Assembly (NCBI RefSeq): GCF_019049245.1
Contig: NZ_JAGMUK010000054.1
Span: forward strand, 62,001 to 126,000
Length of the DNA stretch: 64,000 nt
Origin: Streptomyces sp. AC555_RSS877
GTDB lineage: Bacteria > Actinomycetota > Actinomycetes > Streptomycetales > Streptomycetaceae
Direction of reading: 5' to 3'
The notes beneath the pieces are model-generated. The model did not search any database, was not told the origin of the DNA, and saw only the letters and a list, made by a program, of their open reading frames with translations. The position numbers were made by a program, and so were the translations under genes. Position 1 is the first letter of the stretch, and each line of letters opens with the position of its first letter. Positions 33,929 to 42,575 of the stretch are shown here, in pieces.

Positions 33929-34123
33929 GTGTTCCGTACCACCCGTGTGCCCTTCGCCCCGGTCGTGGGAATCCCGACGAACACCGCCCCAGCGCTCCGC
34001 GACTTTCCCGGGCCGACGGCCCGTCGGCACGACCACGTGTACGGTGGCCTGTCCACCTACGTGACGGCCGAACCGATGACGCTGCTGCCGGGTGGGGGTC
34101 CCCCCACGGCCCGGAAACCGTAG
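33929..34123 (+). CDS. Short hypothetical frame after gluA
   Basis: A GTG at 33929 has GGGGGAG 8 nt upstream, and the frame gives 64 residues rich in Pro and Thr (FRTTRVPFAPVVGIPTNTAP). It starts 18 nt after gluA, where gluB would be expected, but it has no signal peptide, lipobox or binding-protein features. It may be a real small gene or a chance frame in the gap left by the missing gluBCD. Confidence 0.25.
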   Translation: MFRTTRVPFAPVVGIPTNTAPALRDFPGPTARRHDHVYGGLSTYVTAEPMTLLPGGGPPTARKP

Positions 34124-34129
34124 GGGGGT
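34092..34129. terminator. G/C-tract hairpin between gluA and the S15 peptidase
   Basis: A GTGGGGG/CCCCCAC palindrome (34092-34107) adjoins a second possible stem, CCCCCCACGG pairing with CCGTAGGGGGG with one bulge. It lies between convergent genes and could stop transcription from both sides. Confidence 0.4.
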
Positions 34130-34170
34130 GGCAGCTCGAGAGCCCATACCCGCCCGGCAGCAGCCGGAGA

Positions 34171-35787
34171 TCACTGCTCGCGCAGCGGAATCGACACGTA
34201 CGACGGGTCGGTGGCCGGCGAGGAGAAGGTCAGCTGCGCGCCGGACGGGTTGTGCTCGATGTAGAGCGGGTCGACCGTGTCGACCACCATGGCCAGCCGG
34301 TGCCCTGCCGGGACGTCGTAGGCCGTGGAGAACAGCTCCAGGTCGACGGCGAACGGCTTTCCGGGGGTCTGCCCGTGGAAGGTGTACGGCGCGTTGCTGA
34401 CCAGCTTGCCGAGGCCGAGCGGCCCCACGTCGTACAGGTACGCGACGAGGGTGCCGCTCTCCTTGGCCGGGGTGAGGGTGGTGTGCAACTTCGCGGTGCC
34501 GCGCACCTGTTGCGCCTTGGCGTACTTCTCCGACTGCCACACCGCGGCCCAGCGGCGGGGGAGCAGCGGGATCGAGGCGACCGGGGGCAACTGGGCGACC
34601 TGGTCGAGGATGCTGGACAGGAAGACCACCCCGCCGTTGGCGCCCGAGTCGACGTTCGCGCGGATCGTGGCCGTGCCGGCGAGGGCGATCTTCTTCCGCG
34701 TCGCGCCCACCGACTTCCAGTCCGGATAGCCCTCGTAGCCTCCCGTGGAACGGGACTTGAGCCGGACGGGCTGCTCGCGGTCGATGCCGTTGTCCTCGCC
34801 TTGGAGGTAGTGGTCGAACCAGCGCTCGGTGTCCGTCCACACGTCGTTGGGCAGCCCGAACAGGCCGGTGACCTCGGCGGTCGCGTGGTCGCCGGGGCGC
34901 AGCTCCAGCCTCTTCGGGCCGGTCAGCTTCTCGTAGAAGTCCGCGTACTGGTTGGGCGGGAAGACCGTGTCGCCCCACGCGTTGGCCATCATGACCGCGG
35001 CGCCGTTGCTGTTCAGCTGGTCGACATAGCTCGCAGCGGAACGTTTCTTCCCCCAGGCGACGAGCTCCGGCTCCTTGGCCAGGTTGGAGGCGTAGAAGTC
35101 GTCGAAGACCTGCCGGACTTCGGCGCCCTGGCGGCCGGTGATCACGCTCGCGCCGTCCAGGAGCCCGGCGGCCTGGACGTGCTGGGTGCGGCCGGAGTAG
35201 ATCGAGCCGATCAGGTCGGCCCAGCCGCTGAGGGCGGCGACCGCCTTGACGCGCTTGTCGTGGGCGGCGGCGAGCAGGCTGATGCCGGCCCCGTACGAGA
35301 CGCCGGCCATGCCGACCTTCCGGGCGTCGGCCGGGGTGTTGGCGAGCGCCCAGTCGATGACCCTGGACGCATCGGCCGTGTCGGGCGGGCCCGCGACTTC
35401 TATCTCGCCGCCGGACTGCCAGAAGCCGCGCACGTTGTAACTGACCACCACATAGCCCGAGTTCGCGAGCCTCTGGGCCTGGGCGAAGTACTCGACCTGG
35501 GGCAGACCCCAGCTCGTGGGCATGACGAGCAGCGGGTAGCGGCGCGTGCCGTCGGCGCCGGCGGGCGTGATGACGTTGGCCTTGAGGACGGTACCGCCGT
35601 CGCCGGCGATGTCGACGAAGCGGATGGCGGCCGCCGCCTGGGCGGTCGGGGCGAACCCGAGGGCGCTGCCGGCGATCAGCGTCGCCGAGACGGCACCCAC
35701 GGTGGTGGTGCGCAGGGCCTTGCGATGATGCCCACCCGTCGCCCACCGCCACCCTGTTCGAAGGCGCTGCGCGCCCCTTGGATCCAT
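34171..35787 (-). CDS. Secreted CocE/NonD-type (S15) peptidase or acyl hydrolase
   Basis: This 538-residue secreted alpha/beta-hydrolase belongs to the X-Pro dipeptidyl-peptidase/CocE family. A basic N-terminus with a signal peptide (TTTVGAVSATLIAGSALGFA, ending APTAQAAAA) precedes the hydrolase domain with nucleophile GVSYGAG (Ser164), acid NAWGDTVFPP and His in GDHATAEV. A C-terminal jelly-roll domain follows (HTTLTPAKESGTLVAYLYDV onward). GGAG lies 6 nt before the ATG. Its upstream region holds several TTAC/GTAA boxes (35831-35889), which suggests TetR-type control. Confidence 0.9.
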   Translation of the reverse strand: MDPRGAQRLRTGWRWATGGHHRKALRTTTVGAVSATLIAGSALGFAPTAQAAAAIRFVDIAGDGGTVLKANVITPAGADGTRRYPLLVMPTSWGLPQVEYFAQAQRLANSGYVVVSYNVRGFWQSGGEIEVAGPPDTADASRVIDWALANTPADARKVGMAGVSYGAGISLLAAAHDKRVKAVAALSGWADLIGSIYSGRTQHVQAAGLLDGASVITGRQGAEVRQVFDDFYASNLAKEPELVAWGKKRSAASYVDQLNSNGAAVMMANAWGDTVFPPNQYADFYEKLTGPKRLELRPGDHATAEVTGLFGLPNDVWTDTERWFDHYLQGEDNGIDREQPVRLKSRSTGGYEGYPDWKSVGATRKKIALAGTATIRANVDSGANGGVVFLSSILDQVAQLPPVASIPLLPRRWAAVWQSEKYAKAQQVRGTAKLHTTLTPAKESGTLVAYLYDVGPLGLGKLVSNAPYTFHGQTPGKPFAVDLELFSTAYDVPAGHRLAMVVDTVDPLYIEHNPSGAQLTFSSPATDPSYVSIPLREQ

Positions 35788-35830
35788 GGTTCACTCCATC
35801 ACTCGGTCACTCGTGTAAGTGCAAAGTGAC

Positions 35831-35889
35831 CCGACGGTAACGTCGGCCTCTTACCGTAAGTAACCCGTCGGTAAGTTACGTGGGAGTAA
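35831..35889. promoter_or_regulatory. Cluster of TTAC/GTAA dyads upstream of the S15 gene
   Basis: The stretch contains CCGACG-GTAA-CGTCGG (6-bp arms), TTAC-C-GTAA, a CTTACCG/CGGTAAG pair 12 nt apart, and GTTAC-N6-GTAAC. Such dense TTAC/GTAA symmetry resembles TetR/FadR-type operators. It lies 45-100 nt before the peptidase start codon. Confidence 0.45.
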
Positions 35890-35912
35890 CGATTGGTGGA
35901 ATGTGCTGAAAC

Positions 35913-36671
35913 CTAGGAGGCCCGGTGGGAATTGCGCGGAGCCGCCGGGGTCGGGAGGGGTGCCTGTGCCTCCCGGGTGACGTCCGCGACCAGTTCGACG
36001 ACGTCGGCTCCGTACGCCTGTGAGTTGACCACCTTCAGCAGCAGGACGAAGGCCGAGTTGCCGTACTTGCGCGTCAGCCGTTCGTGGTTGCGGGCGAGAT
36101 ACCGGGTCGTGGCCTGGTTGGTGATCGCGGTCTGACCGCAGAAGAGGAAGACGGGGCGGGTGCCGTGGCTCTCGTCGACGGTGAGCCGGGCCAGGAGCGT
36201 GTACTCGGTCCTGCCGACGTCCACGCGGTAGCGCTCGGAGCCGATCTGGAAGGCCCCGCGGTCCGGAGTCGGTTCGGCGTCCACGTTCACCCGCACGCCG
36301 GGGAGCAGGGATGACAGATGCGCGGCCATACGGCGGTTGGACGCCGGGCCGCCGACGCAGAACTCGGTGCGCTCACCGAAACCCTGTCGGGCCGCGTCGT
36401 GCGGGACGACCTGGGCGTGGGCGTTGCAGTCCTTGATCAGTGCGGCCAGTTCGAGGAGCGCGAACACGTCGTAGCGCATCACCGCCAGGTCGGGCCCGCC
36501 GGCGCCGCGGTTGACCACCAGCAGCGACTCGGAGTTGTCGGGCAGCCCGAAGAAGGCCTGCTTGCGGCGGAGCTTCCGCTTCCACAGGTAGGTCCGGGCC
36601 AGCCAGCCGAGCGCGGCACTGATGCCGGCGGCCAGCACACCCAGGACGATGTTGCGCACGTCGTCATTCAT
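35913..36671 (-). CDS. Membrane-anchored hypothetical protein
   Basis: This protein has 252 residues from the ATG at 36671. One N-terminal membrane helix (IVLGVLAAGISAALGWLA), a basic stop-transfer segment (WKRKLRRKQ) and a long soluble domain follow. The soluble domain contains LVVNRGAGGPDLAVMRYDVF, then FCGQTAITNQATTRYLAR near the end. I recognise no catalytic motif. The soluble part is probably cytoplasmic. The protein has the regular feel of a conserved Streptomyces protein, but I cannot name a family. It is divergent from ggt. Confidence 0.7.
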   Translation of the reverse strand: MNDDVRNIVLGVLAAGISAALGWLARTYLWKRKLRRKQAFFGLPDNSESLLVVNRGAGGPDLAVMRYDVFALLELAALIKDCNAHAQVVPHDAARQGFGERTEFCVGGPASNRRMAAHLSSLLPGVRVNVDAEPTPDRGAFQIGSERYRVDVGRTEYTLLARLTVDESHGTRPVFLFCGQTAITNQATTRYLARNHERLTRKYGNSAFVLLLKVVNSQAYGADVVELVADVTREAQAPLPTPAAPRNSHRAS

Positions 36672-36790
36672 GGGCGCGCATGTTAGCGGGCGAAGGCAAA
36701 CCGGTGTTCGAGACCGGCTCCTCGCGCCTTCCTGACGAGGCCATGGCGATCGCATAGGCTGCGCGAACGGTCTTCTGACTGGAGGTTCGG

Positions 36791-38587
36791 ATGCGTCGCC
36801 CTGTCGCTCGGAAACTGTCGGTTCTCGCGGTCTCGGCCGCCGTGGTGTCGGTGGGGGCGGCGCCACCGACCGGTCACGGTCCAGCAGTTGCCAAGGTTCC
36901 CGTCGCCGTCGGCTACGGCGGCGCCGTGGCCAGCGTCGACGCGGACGCCTCCGCAGTCGGCATCGAGGTGCTGAAGAAGGGCGGCAACGCGGTGGACGCG
37001 GCCGTCGCCACGGCCGCCGCGCTCGGCGTCACCGAGCCCTACTCCGCCGGCATCGGCGGTGGCGGCTACTTCGTCTACTACGACGCCAAGTCCCGCACGG
37101 TGCACACGATCGACGGGCGCGAGACCGCCCCGCTGACCGCCGACTCCGGACTGTTCCTGGAGAACGGCAAGCCCCTCGCGTTCGCCGACGCCGTCAGCAG
37201 CGGCCTCGGCGTCGGCACCCCGGGCACGCCCGCCACCTGGCAGCGGGCGCTCGACAAGTGGGGCAGCAGGGGACTCGGCAGCGTCCTCAAGCCTGCCGAG
37301 CGGATCGCCCGCGACGGATTCGTCGTCGACGCCACCTTCCGCTCGCAGACGGCCTCCAACGAGACCCGGTTCCGCTACTTCCCGGACACCGCCGAGCTGT
37401 TCCTGCCGGGCGGACAGCTCCCCGTCGTCGGCTCCACCTTCAAGAACCCCGATCTCGCCCGCACCTACGCCGAGTTGGGCAGGAAGGGGGTCGGCGCGAT
37501 CTACCACGGCGACCTCGCCGAGGACATCGTCGACACGGTGAACAAGCCGCCCGTGGACCCCGCTTCGGGCTGGAACGCCCGCCCGGGCGACCTCTCCCGG
37601 AAGGACCTCGCGGCCTACCGCGCCAAACTCCAGGCGCCTACCAAGACCGCGTACCGCGGCCTCGGCGTCTACTCCATCGCACCCTCCTCCTCCGGTGGCA
37701 CGACGGTCGGCGAAGCGCTCAACATCCTGGAGAACACGGACCTGTCCAAGGCGAGCGACGTCCAGTACCTGCACCGTTACATCGAGGCCAGCCGGATCGC
37801 GTTCGCGGACCGGGGGCGCTGGGTCGGCGACCCGGCCTTCGAGGACGTACCGACGCAGCAACTGCTGTCACAGAAGTACGCCGACTCGCGGGAATGCCTC
37901 ATCAAGGACGACGCGGTGCTCACCAGCCCGGTCGCGCCCGGCGACCCGCGCGACCCGGCGGCCTGCGCCACCGGAGGGACGGCGGCGCCGACGACGTACG
38001 AGGGCGAGAACACCACGCATCTGACGGCGGCCGACAAGTGGGGGAACGTCGTCGCCTACACGCTCACCATCGAGCAGACCGGCGGCAGCGGCATCACGGT
38101 CCCCGGCCGCGGATTCATCCTCAACAACGAGCTGACGGACTTCTCCTTCGCCCCGGCGAACCCGGCCGTCCACGACCCGAACCTGCCCGGTCCGGGCAAG
38201 CGGCCGCGGTCGTCGATCTCGCCGACCATCGTGCTGGACCAGCACGACAAGCCGGTGGTGGCGCTGGGTTCGCCCGGCGGCGCGACCATCATCACCACCG
38301 TGCTGCAGACCCTCACCCGGTTCCTCGACCGGGGGCTGCCGCTGGTCGACGCGATCGCCGCGCCGCGCGCCAGCCAGCGCAACGCCGCCCAGACCGAACT
38401 CGAACCCGGGCTCTACGGCAGTGAGACGGCGAAGCAGTTGGAGGCCATCGGGCACTCCTTCAGGCTGAATCCGGAGATCGGCGCGGCGACGGCCGTGCAG
38501 CGGCTGCCGGGCGGGAAGTGGCTGGCCGCCGCCGAGAAGGTACGCCGCGGCGGCGGCTCGGCGATGGTCGTGCACCCGGTGCCGTAG
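36791..38587 (+). CDS. ggt: Gamma-glutamyltransferase
   Basis: This 598-residue secreted Ntn-hydrolase cleaves or transfers gamma-glutamyl groups of glutathione and related peptides. A signal peptide (RKLSVLAVSAAVVSVGAAPP) precedes the large subunit (GGNAVDAAVATAAALGVTEP). The autocleavage and catalytic Thr408 is in ENTTHLTAADKWGN, and the small subunit has RGFILNNELTDF, RPRSSISPTIV and SPGGATIITTV. GGAGG lies 5 nt before the ATG. It converges on the Clp gene with only 3 nt between the stops. Confidence 0.93.
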   Translation: MRRPVARKLSVLAVSAAVVSVGAAPPTGHGPAVAKVPVAVGYGGAVASVDADASAVGIEVLKKGGNAVDAAVATAAALGVTEPYSAGIGGGGYFVYYDAKSRTVHTIDGRETAPLTADSGLFLENGKPLAFADAVSSGLGVGTPGTPATWQRALDKWGSRGLGSVLKPAERIARDGFVVDATFRSQTASNETRFRYFPDTAELFLPGGQLPVVGSTFKNPDLARTYAELGRKGVGAIYHGDLAEDIVDTVNKPPVDPASGWNARPGDLSRKDLAAYRAKLQAPTKTAYRGLGVYSIAPSSSGGTTVGEALNILENTDLSKASDVQYLHRYIEASRIAFADRGRWVGDPAFEDVPTQQLLSQKYADSRECLIKDDAVLTSPVAPGDPRDPAACATGGTAAPTTYEGENTTHLTAADKWGNVVAYTLTIEQTGGSGITVPGRGFILNNELTDFSFAPANPAVHDPNLPGPGKRPRSSISPTIVLDQHDKPVVALGSPGGATIITTVLQTLTRFLDRGLPLVDAIAAPRASQRNAAQTELEPGLYGSETAKQLEAIGHSFRLNPEIGAATAVQRLPGGKWLAAAEKVRRGGGSAMVVHPVP

Positions 38588-38590
38588 GGG

Positions 38591-41134
38591 TCACAGCTCA
38601 GGGGCGGGCGGCACGTCCCCCGTACGGAACGCGAGCCGTCCGCCCTCGGCGTCCACCGTCACCCGGCCGCCGTTCGTGACACGGCCGTCCAGGAGCAGCC
38701 GGGACAGCTGGTTGTCGACCTCGCGCTGGATGGTGCGGCGCAGCGGCCGGGCACCGTACTCCGGCTGGTAGCCCCGCTCGGCGAGCCAGTCGACGGCCGC
38801 GTCGGTGAAGTCGACCGTGACGCTCTGCGCGTCCAGCAGCCGGCGGGTCCGCTCCAGCAGCAGGTGGGTGATCTGCCGCAGCTGCTCGGCGGTGAGCTGG
38901 CGGAAGACGACGATCTCGTCGATCCGGTTCAGGAACTCGGGCCGGAAGTGCTCCCGCAGCGGGCGCAGGATCTGCTCGCGCCGCGCCTCCTCGTCCGCGT
39001 CGGCGCCGCCCGCCCCGAACCCGATGCCGGCACCGCGCCGGGTGATGGCCTCGGAGCCGAGGTTGCTGGTCATGACGATGACGGTGTTGGTGAAGTCGAC
39101 CGTGCGGCCCTGGGAGTCGGTCAGCCGCCCGTCGTCGAGGACCTGGAGAAGGATGTTGAAGACGTCCGGGTGCGCCTTCTCCACCTCGTCGAGCAGGAGC
39201 AGCGAGTACGGGTGCCGGCGCACGACCTCGGTGAGCTGGCCGGCCTCCTCGTGCCCCACGTACCCGGGCGGGGCGCCGACCAGGCGGCTGACGGTGTGCC
39301 GCTCCTGGTACTCGCTCATGTCCAGGCGGACCATCCGCTCCTCGCTGCCGAACAGGGCCTCCGCGAGCGCCCTTGCCAGCTCGGTCTTGCCGACCCCGGT
39401 CGGGCCGAGGAAGAGGAAGCTGCCGATCGGCCGGTCGGGGCTGGCGAGCCCGGCGCGGGAGCGCATCACCGCGTCGGCGACCACACGGACCGCCTCCTCC
39501 TGACCGACGACCCGCTCGTGCAGATGCTGTTCCAGACCGAGCAGCCGGTCCTTCTCCTCCTCGGTGAGGCTGCTCACCGGGATACCGGTCTGCCGCGACA
39601 CCACCTGGGCGATGGCCTCGGCCGTGACCTCCAGGTGCTGGCCCTCGTCCACCTCGCCGTCCCCGCCGGCCTCGGTGATCCGCTGCTTCAACTCGACGAT
39701 CCGGTCACGCAGTTGCGTGGCCTGCTCGTACTGCTCGGCCGCGACCGCCTGGTCCTTGTCGGTGATCAGCTGCTCGACCTCGCGCTCCAGGGCCCGGACG
39801 TCCGTGCCCTTCGTCCGGGCCCCCAGCCGCACCCGGGCGCCGGCCTGGTCGATCAGGTCGATGGCCTTGTCCGGCAGGCGCCGGTCGGAGAGGTAGCGGT
39901 CGGACAGTTCGACGGCCGCGACCAGCGCCTCGTCGGCGTAACGAACCTGGTGGTGGGCCTCGTAACGGTCCCGCAGCCCCCGCAGGATCTCGATCGCGTC
40001 CGCGGGTGTGGGCTCCGGGATGAGGATCGGCTGGAAGCGGCGGGCCAGCGCCGCGTCCTTCTCGATCCGGCGGAACTCCTCCAGCGTGGTGGCGCCCACG
40101 ATGTGCAGCTCACCCCGGGCCAGGGCCGGCTTGAGGATGTTGCCGGCGTCCATGGACCCGCCCTCGCCGCCGCCCCCGGCGCCGACCACGGTGTGCACCT
40201 CGTCGATGAAGACGATCAGCCGGTCGGAGTTGGCGCGGATCTCGCCGACGATGTTGTTCAGCCGCTCCTCGAAGTCACCCCGGTAGCGGGTGCCGGCGAC
40301 CACACCGGTCAGGTCCAGGGCGAACACCCGCCGCCCGACGAGCACGTCCGGCACGTCACCGTCCGCGATGCGCTGGGCGAGCCCCTCCACGACGGCCGTC
40401 TTGCCGACGCCCGCGTCACCGATGAGCACCGGGTTGTTCTTGCCGCGCCGGGAGAGCACCTCGATGGTCTGCTCGATCTCCTCGTCCCGCCCGATCACCG
40501 GGTCGATACGGCCCTTGCGCGCCAGGTCGGTCAGATCGCGGCCGTACTTGTCCAGGGTGGGCGTGGACGCGGAGCGCGGCCGTTCGATGCTGGTCTGCCC
40601 GCCGTCCGGGGCCGACTCCGGGGGGAGACCGGACGGGGCGAAACGGGCCGAGTTCAGGATGTGCCCGGCCGCCGAGTCGGGGTTCGCCGCGAGGGCGCTG
40701 AGCACGTGCTCCGGGCCGATGTAACCGGTGCCGCGGGCCCGGGCGAGGTCGTGCGCGTCCAGCAGGGCGCGCTTGGCGGCCGGGGTGAGCGACAGCGAGG
40801 TCGGCGGCGGCACCTCGCCCGGCGGGTGCTGGACCGGGCCCGAGCGCTCGTCGATCTCCGTCGCGAGGGAGTCGGGATCCGCGCCGGCGCGGGTGAGCAG
40901 ACTCCTGGTCGGCTCGGCGGACAGCGCGGCCCGCAGCAGGTGCTGGGTGTCCAGGTCCCGGCTGCCGTGTTCGGCGGCGTACTGGGCGGCGCCCCGCACC
41001 AGTTCCCGGGCGGGCTGACTGAGCAGCCGCCCGATGTCGATCTGCCGGGGACCTGGGCGCGGTCCGCCGAAGAATCGGGCGAGGAATTCTCCGAAGGGGT
41101 CGTAGCCTTCTGAGCCGGTGAAGCCGCTGGTCAT
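38591..41134 (-). CDS. ClpC/ClpB-like AAA+ unfoldase
   Basis: This 847-residue hexameric unfoldase has an N-terminal Clp_N domain (LDTQHLLRAALSAEPTRSLL, about residues 52-71). AAA-1 follows (Walker A GDAGVGKTAVVEG, Walker B IVFIDEVHTVVGAG), then a short middle domain with a UVR-like stretch (AVAAEQYEQATQLRDRIVEL), and AAA-2 (GPTGVGKTELARALAE, YSLLLLDEVEKAHPDV). A GIGFGAG loop resembles the IGF/LGF ClpP-docking tripeptide, and the short middle domain favours ClpC over the disaggregase ClpB. The ATG at 41134 has GGGAA upstream. It differs from the canonical actinobacterial ClpC1 at the N-terminus (EGYDPFGEFLARFFGGPRPG). Confidence 0.88.
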   Translation of the reverse strand: MTSGFTGSEGYDPFGEFLARFFGGPRPGPRQIDIGRLLSQPARELVRGAAQYAAEHGSRDLDTQHLLRAALSAEPTRSLLTRAGADPDSLATEIDERSGPVQHPPGEVPPPTSLSLTPAAKRALLDAHDLARARGTGYIGPEHVLSALAANPDSAAGHILNSARFAPSGLPPESAPDGGQTSIERPRSASTPTLDKYGRDLTDLARKGRIDPVIGRDEEIEQTIEVLSRRGKNNPVLIGDAGVGKTAVVEGLAQRIADGDVPDVLVGRRVFALDLTGVVAGTRYRGDFEERLNNIVGEIRANSDRLIVFIDEVHTVVGAGGGGEGGSMDAGNILKPALARGELHIVGATTLEEFRRIEKDAALARRFQPILIPEPTPADAIEILRGLRDRYEAHHQVRYADEALVAAVELSDRYLSDRRLPDKAIDLIDQAGARVRLGARTKGTDVRALEREVEQLITDKDQAVAAEQYEQATQLRDRIVELKQRITEAGGDGEVDEGQHLEVTAEAIAQVVSRQTGIPVSSLTEEEKDRLLGLEQHLHERVVGQEEAVRVVADAVMRSRAGLASPDRPIGSFLFLGPTGVGKTELARALAEALFGSEERMVRLDMSEYQERHTVSRLVGAPPGYVGHEEAGQLTEVVRRHPYSLLLLDEVEKAHPDVFNILLQVLDDGRLTDSQGRTVDFTNTVIVMTSNLGSEAITRRGAGIGFGAGGADADEEARREQILRPLREHFRPEFLNRIDEIVVFRQLTAEQLRQITHLLLERTRRLLDAQSVTVDFTDAAVDWLAERGYQPEYGARPLRRTIQREVDNQLSRLLLDGRVTNGGRVTVDAEGGRLAFRTGDVPPAPEL

Positions 41135-41378
41135 GGCGTTCCCATCCGGCGTCCCTGCGCGGGCCGGGGACGCCCTCGCTGATCGACGTGCCGGAGTCGG
41201 GTAACCCACGTGACAGGTGGTTACACCCCTGGGCGCGCTCGTAGAACACCTTCGCACGAACGAGGGGAGGGGGCACCTTCAGAGAACTTCGCGGGGCCCT
41301 TCCCGGGACCCGGCACTCCTCCCGGCCGCCTCCCCCCGAGCCGTCGCGACTGGGGGCGCCGAGCGACGAGGGCGTCGG

Positions 41379-42146
41379 TCAGCGTGCGGTCAGGATCCGT
41401 GGTCCCGCGTCCGTGATGGCCACCGTGTGCTCCACGTGGGCCGCGCGCGAGCCGTCGTCGGTCCGCAGGGTCCAGCCGTCCGGCGCCTCGTGGTAGCCGT
41501 CCTTGCCGCCGCCGATGAGCATGGGCTCGAGGGCCAGGACCATGCCGTGCCGCAGCGGGAACCCGCGCCCGGGGCGGCCCTCGTTGGGAACGGGCGGGTC
41601 CTCGTGCATACGGCGGCCGATGCCGTGGCCGCCGAAGCCCTCCGGGATGCCGTAGCCCCCGGCGCGGCACACCGTGCCGATCGCGTGCGCGATGTCGCCG
41701 ATGCGGTTGCCCACGACCGCCGCCTCGATGCCCGCCGCCAGCGCCCGCTCTGCGGTCTCGATCATCGTGACGTCGGCCGGACGCGGCTCGCCGACCACGA
41801 AGCTGATCGCGGAGTCGCCGGCCCACCCGCCCAGTTCGGCGCCGAAGTCGATGGAGACGAGGTCGCCGTCGCGCAGCCGGTAGGGGGTCGGGATGCCGTG
41901 CACGATCGCGTCGTTCACCGAGGCGCAGATGACGCCTGGGAAGGGGGTGGGTGCGAACGAGGGCCGGTAGCCGAGGAAGGGCGAGCCCGCGCCCGCCCCG
42001 CGCAGCACGTCGTGCGCCACTTCGTCCAGCTCCAGCAGGGAAACGCCGACGTCAGCGGCTTGTCGTACGGCCGTCAGGCCCTGCCCCACGACCTGGCCGG
42101 CCTCGTACATGGCGTCGATGGATGTGTCCGTCTTCAGCTCTACCAT
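41379..42146 (-). CDS. map: Methionine aminopeptidase type I
   Basis: This 255-residue enzyme removes N-terminal Met from new proteins. The metal ligands are all visible: SIDFGAELGGWAGDSA (two Asp), GHGIGRRMHEDP (His), LALEPML (Glu) and VEHTVAITD (Glu). It is a second-type Streptomyces Map, paired here with a divergent XRE regulator and not with secY/infA. The promoter appears to give a leaderless transcript (-10 TATAGT, 7 nt before the ATG), and a palindrome spans both start codons. Confidence 0.92.
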   Translation of the reverse strand: MVELKTDTSIDAMYEAGQVVGQGLTAVRQAADVGVSLLELDEVAHDVLRGAGAGSPFLGYRPSFAPTPFPGVICASVNDAIVHGIPTPYRLRDGDLVSIDFGAELGGWAGDSAISFVVGEPRPADVTMIETAERALAAGIEAAVVGNRIGDIAHAIGTVCRAGGYGIPEGFGGHGIGRRMHEDPPVPNEGRPGRGFPLRHGMVLALEPMLIGGGKDGYHEAPDGWTLRTDDGSRAAHVEHTVAITDAGPRILTAR

Positions 42147-42184
42147 GCCAATTACTATACCGGTATTACAATGACGGCATGGTA
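42141..42184. promoter_or_regulatory. Divergent leaderless promoters with palindromic operator
   Basis: Outer arms TACCATGCC/GGCATGGTA include both start codons, and the centre is ATACCGGTAT (42157-42166). A -10 of TACAAT (42167-42172) lies 6 nt before the XRE ATG. A -10 of TATAGT on the minus strand (42159-42154) lies 7 nt before the map ATG. Neither gene has a ribosome site. The XRE protein probably binds the dyad and controls both. Confidence 0.6.
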
Positions 42185-42430
42185 CGCACCCCCCTCACCC
42201 CCGAAGAGCGCGAACGCGGCGAACGGCTCGGCCGGCTGCTGCGTGAGGCTCGCGGTGGTCGCAGCATGACGGCGGTCGCGGCCGACGCCGGGATCTCCGC
42301 GGAGACCCTTCGCAAGATCGAGACCGGCCGCGCGCCGACACCCGCGTTCTTCACGGTGGCCGCGCTGGCCCGGGCGCTCGGTCTGTCCATGGACGAGCTG
42401 GCGGGGCTCTGTGCGTTGGCGGAGGTGTGA
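42179..42430 (+). CDS. XRE-family helix-turn-helix regulator
   Basis: This 83-residue single-domain DNA-binding protein has a Cro/C1-type fold at residues 14-75 (LGRLLREARGGRSMTAVAAD, AGISAETLRKIETGRAPTPA, FFTVAALARALGLSMDELAG). It lacks a partner domain. It faces map across 32 nt that contain the palindrome described at 42141-42184, so it is the likely regulator of map and itself. The transcript is probably leaderless. Confidence 0.88.
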   Translation: MVRTPLTPEERERGERLGRLLREARGGRSMTAVAADAGISAETLRKIETGRAPTPAFFTVAALARALGLSMDELAGLCALAEV

Positions 42431-42575
42431 CGGGCCCCTCGGGCAGTCGTCGCGCAGCCGTCAAGATCGCGCAATGAGGGTCCTGTCCTGCCCCGGAAAA
42501 CTGCCCGTAGCCGTCCTGTAACACGACTGGTGTTGCCTACGGACCGGAGTGCTCCGGTCTGGAGGGAGTTGGGCG

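Noticed and set aside
38864..41113. 749-codon plus-strand frame opposite the Clp gene
   Set aside because: It is the antisense of conserved AAA+ domains and its composition is typical of a mirror frame.
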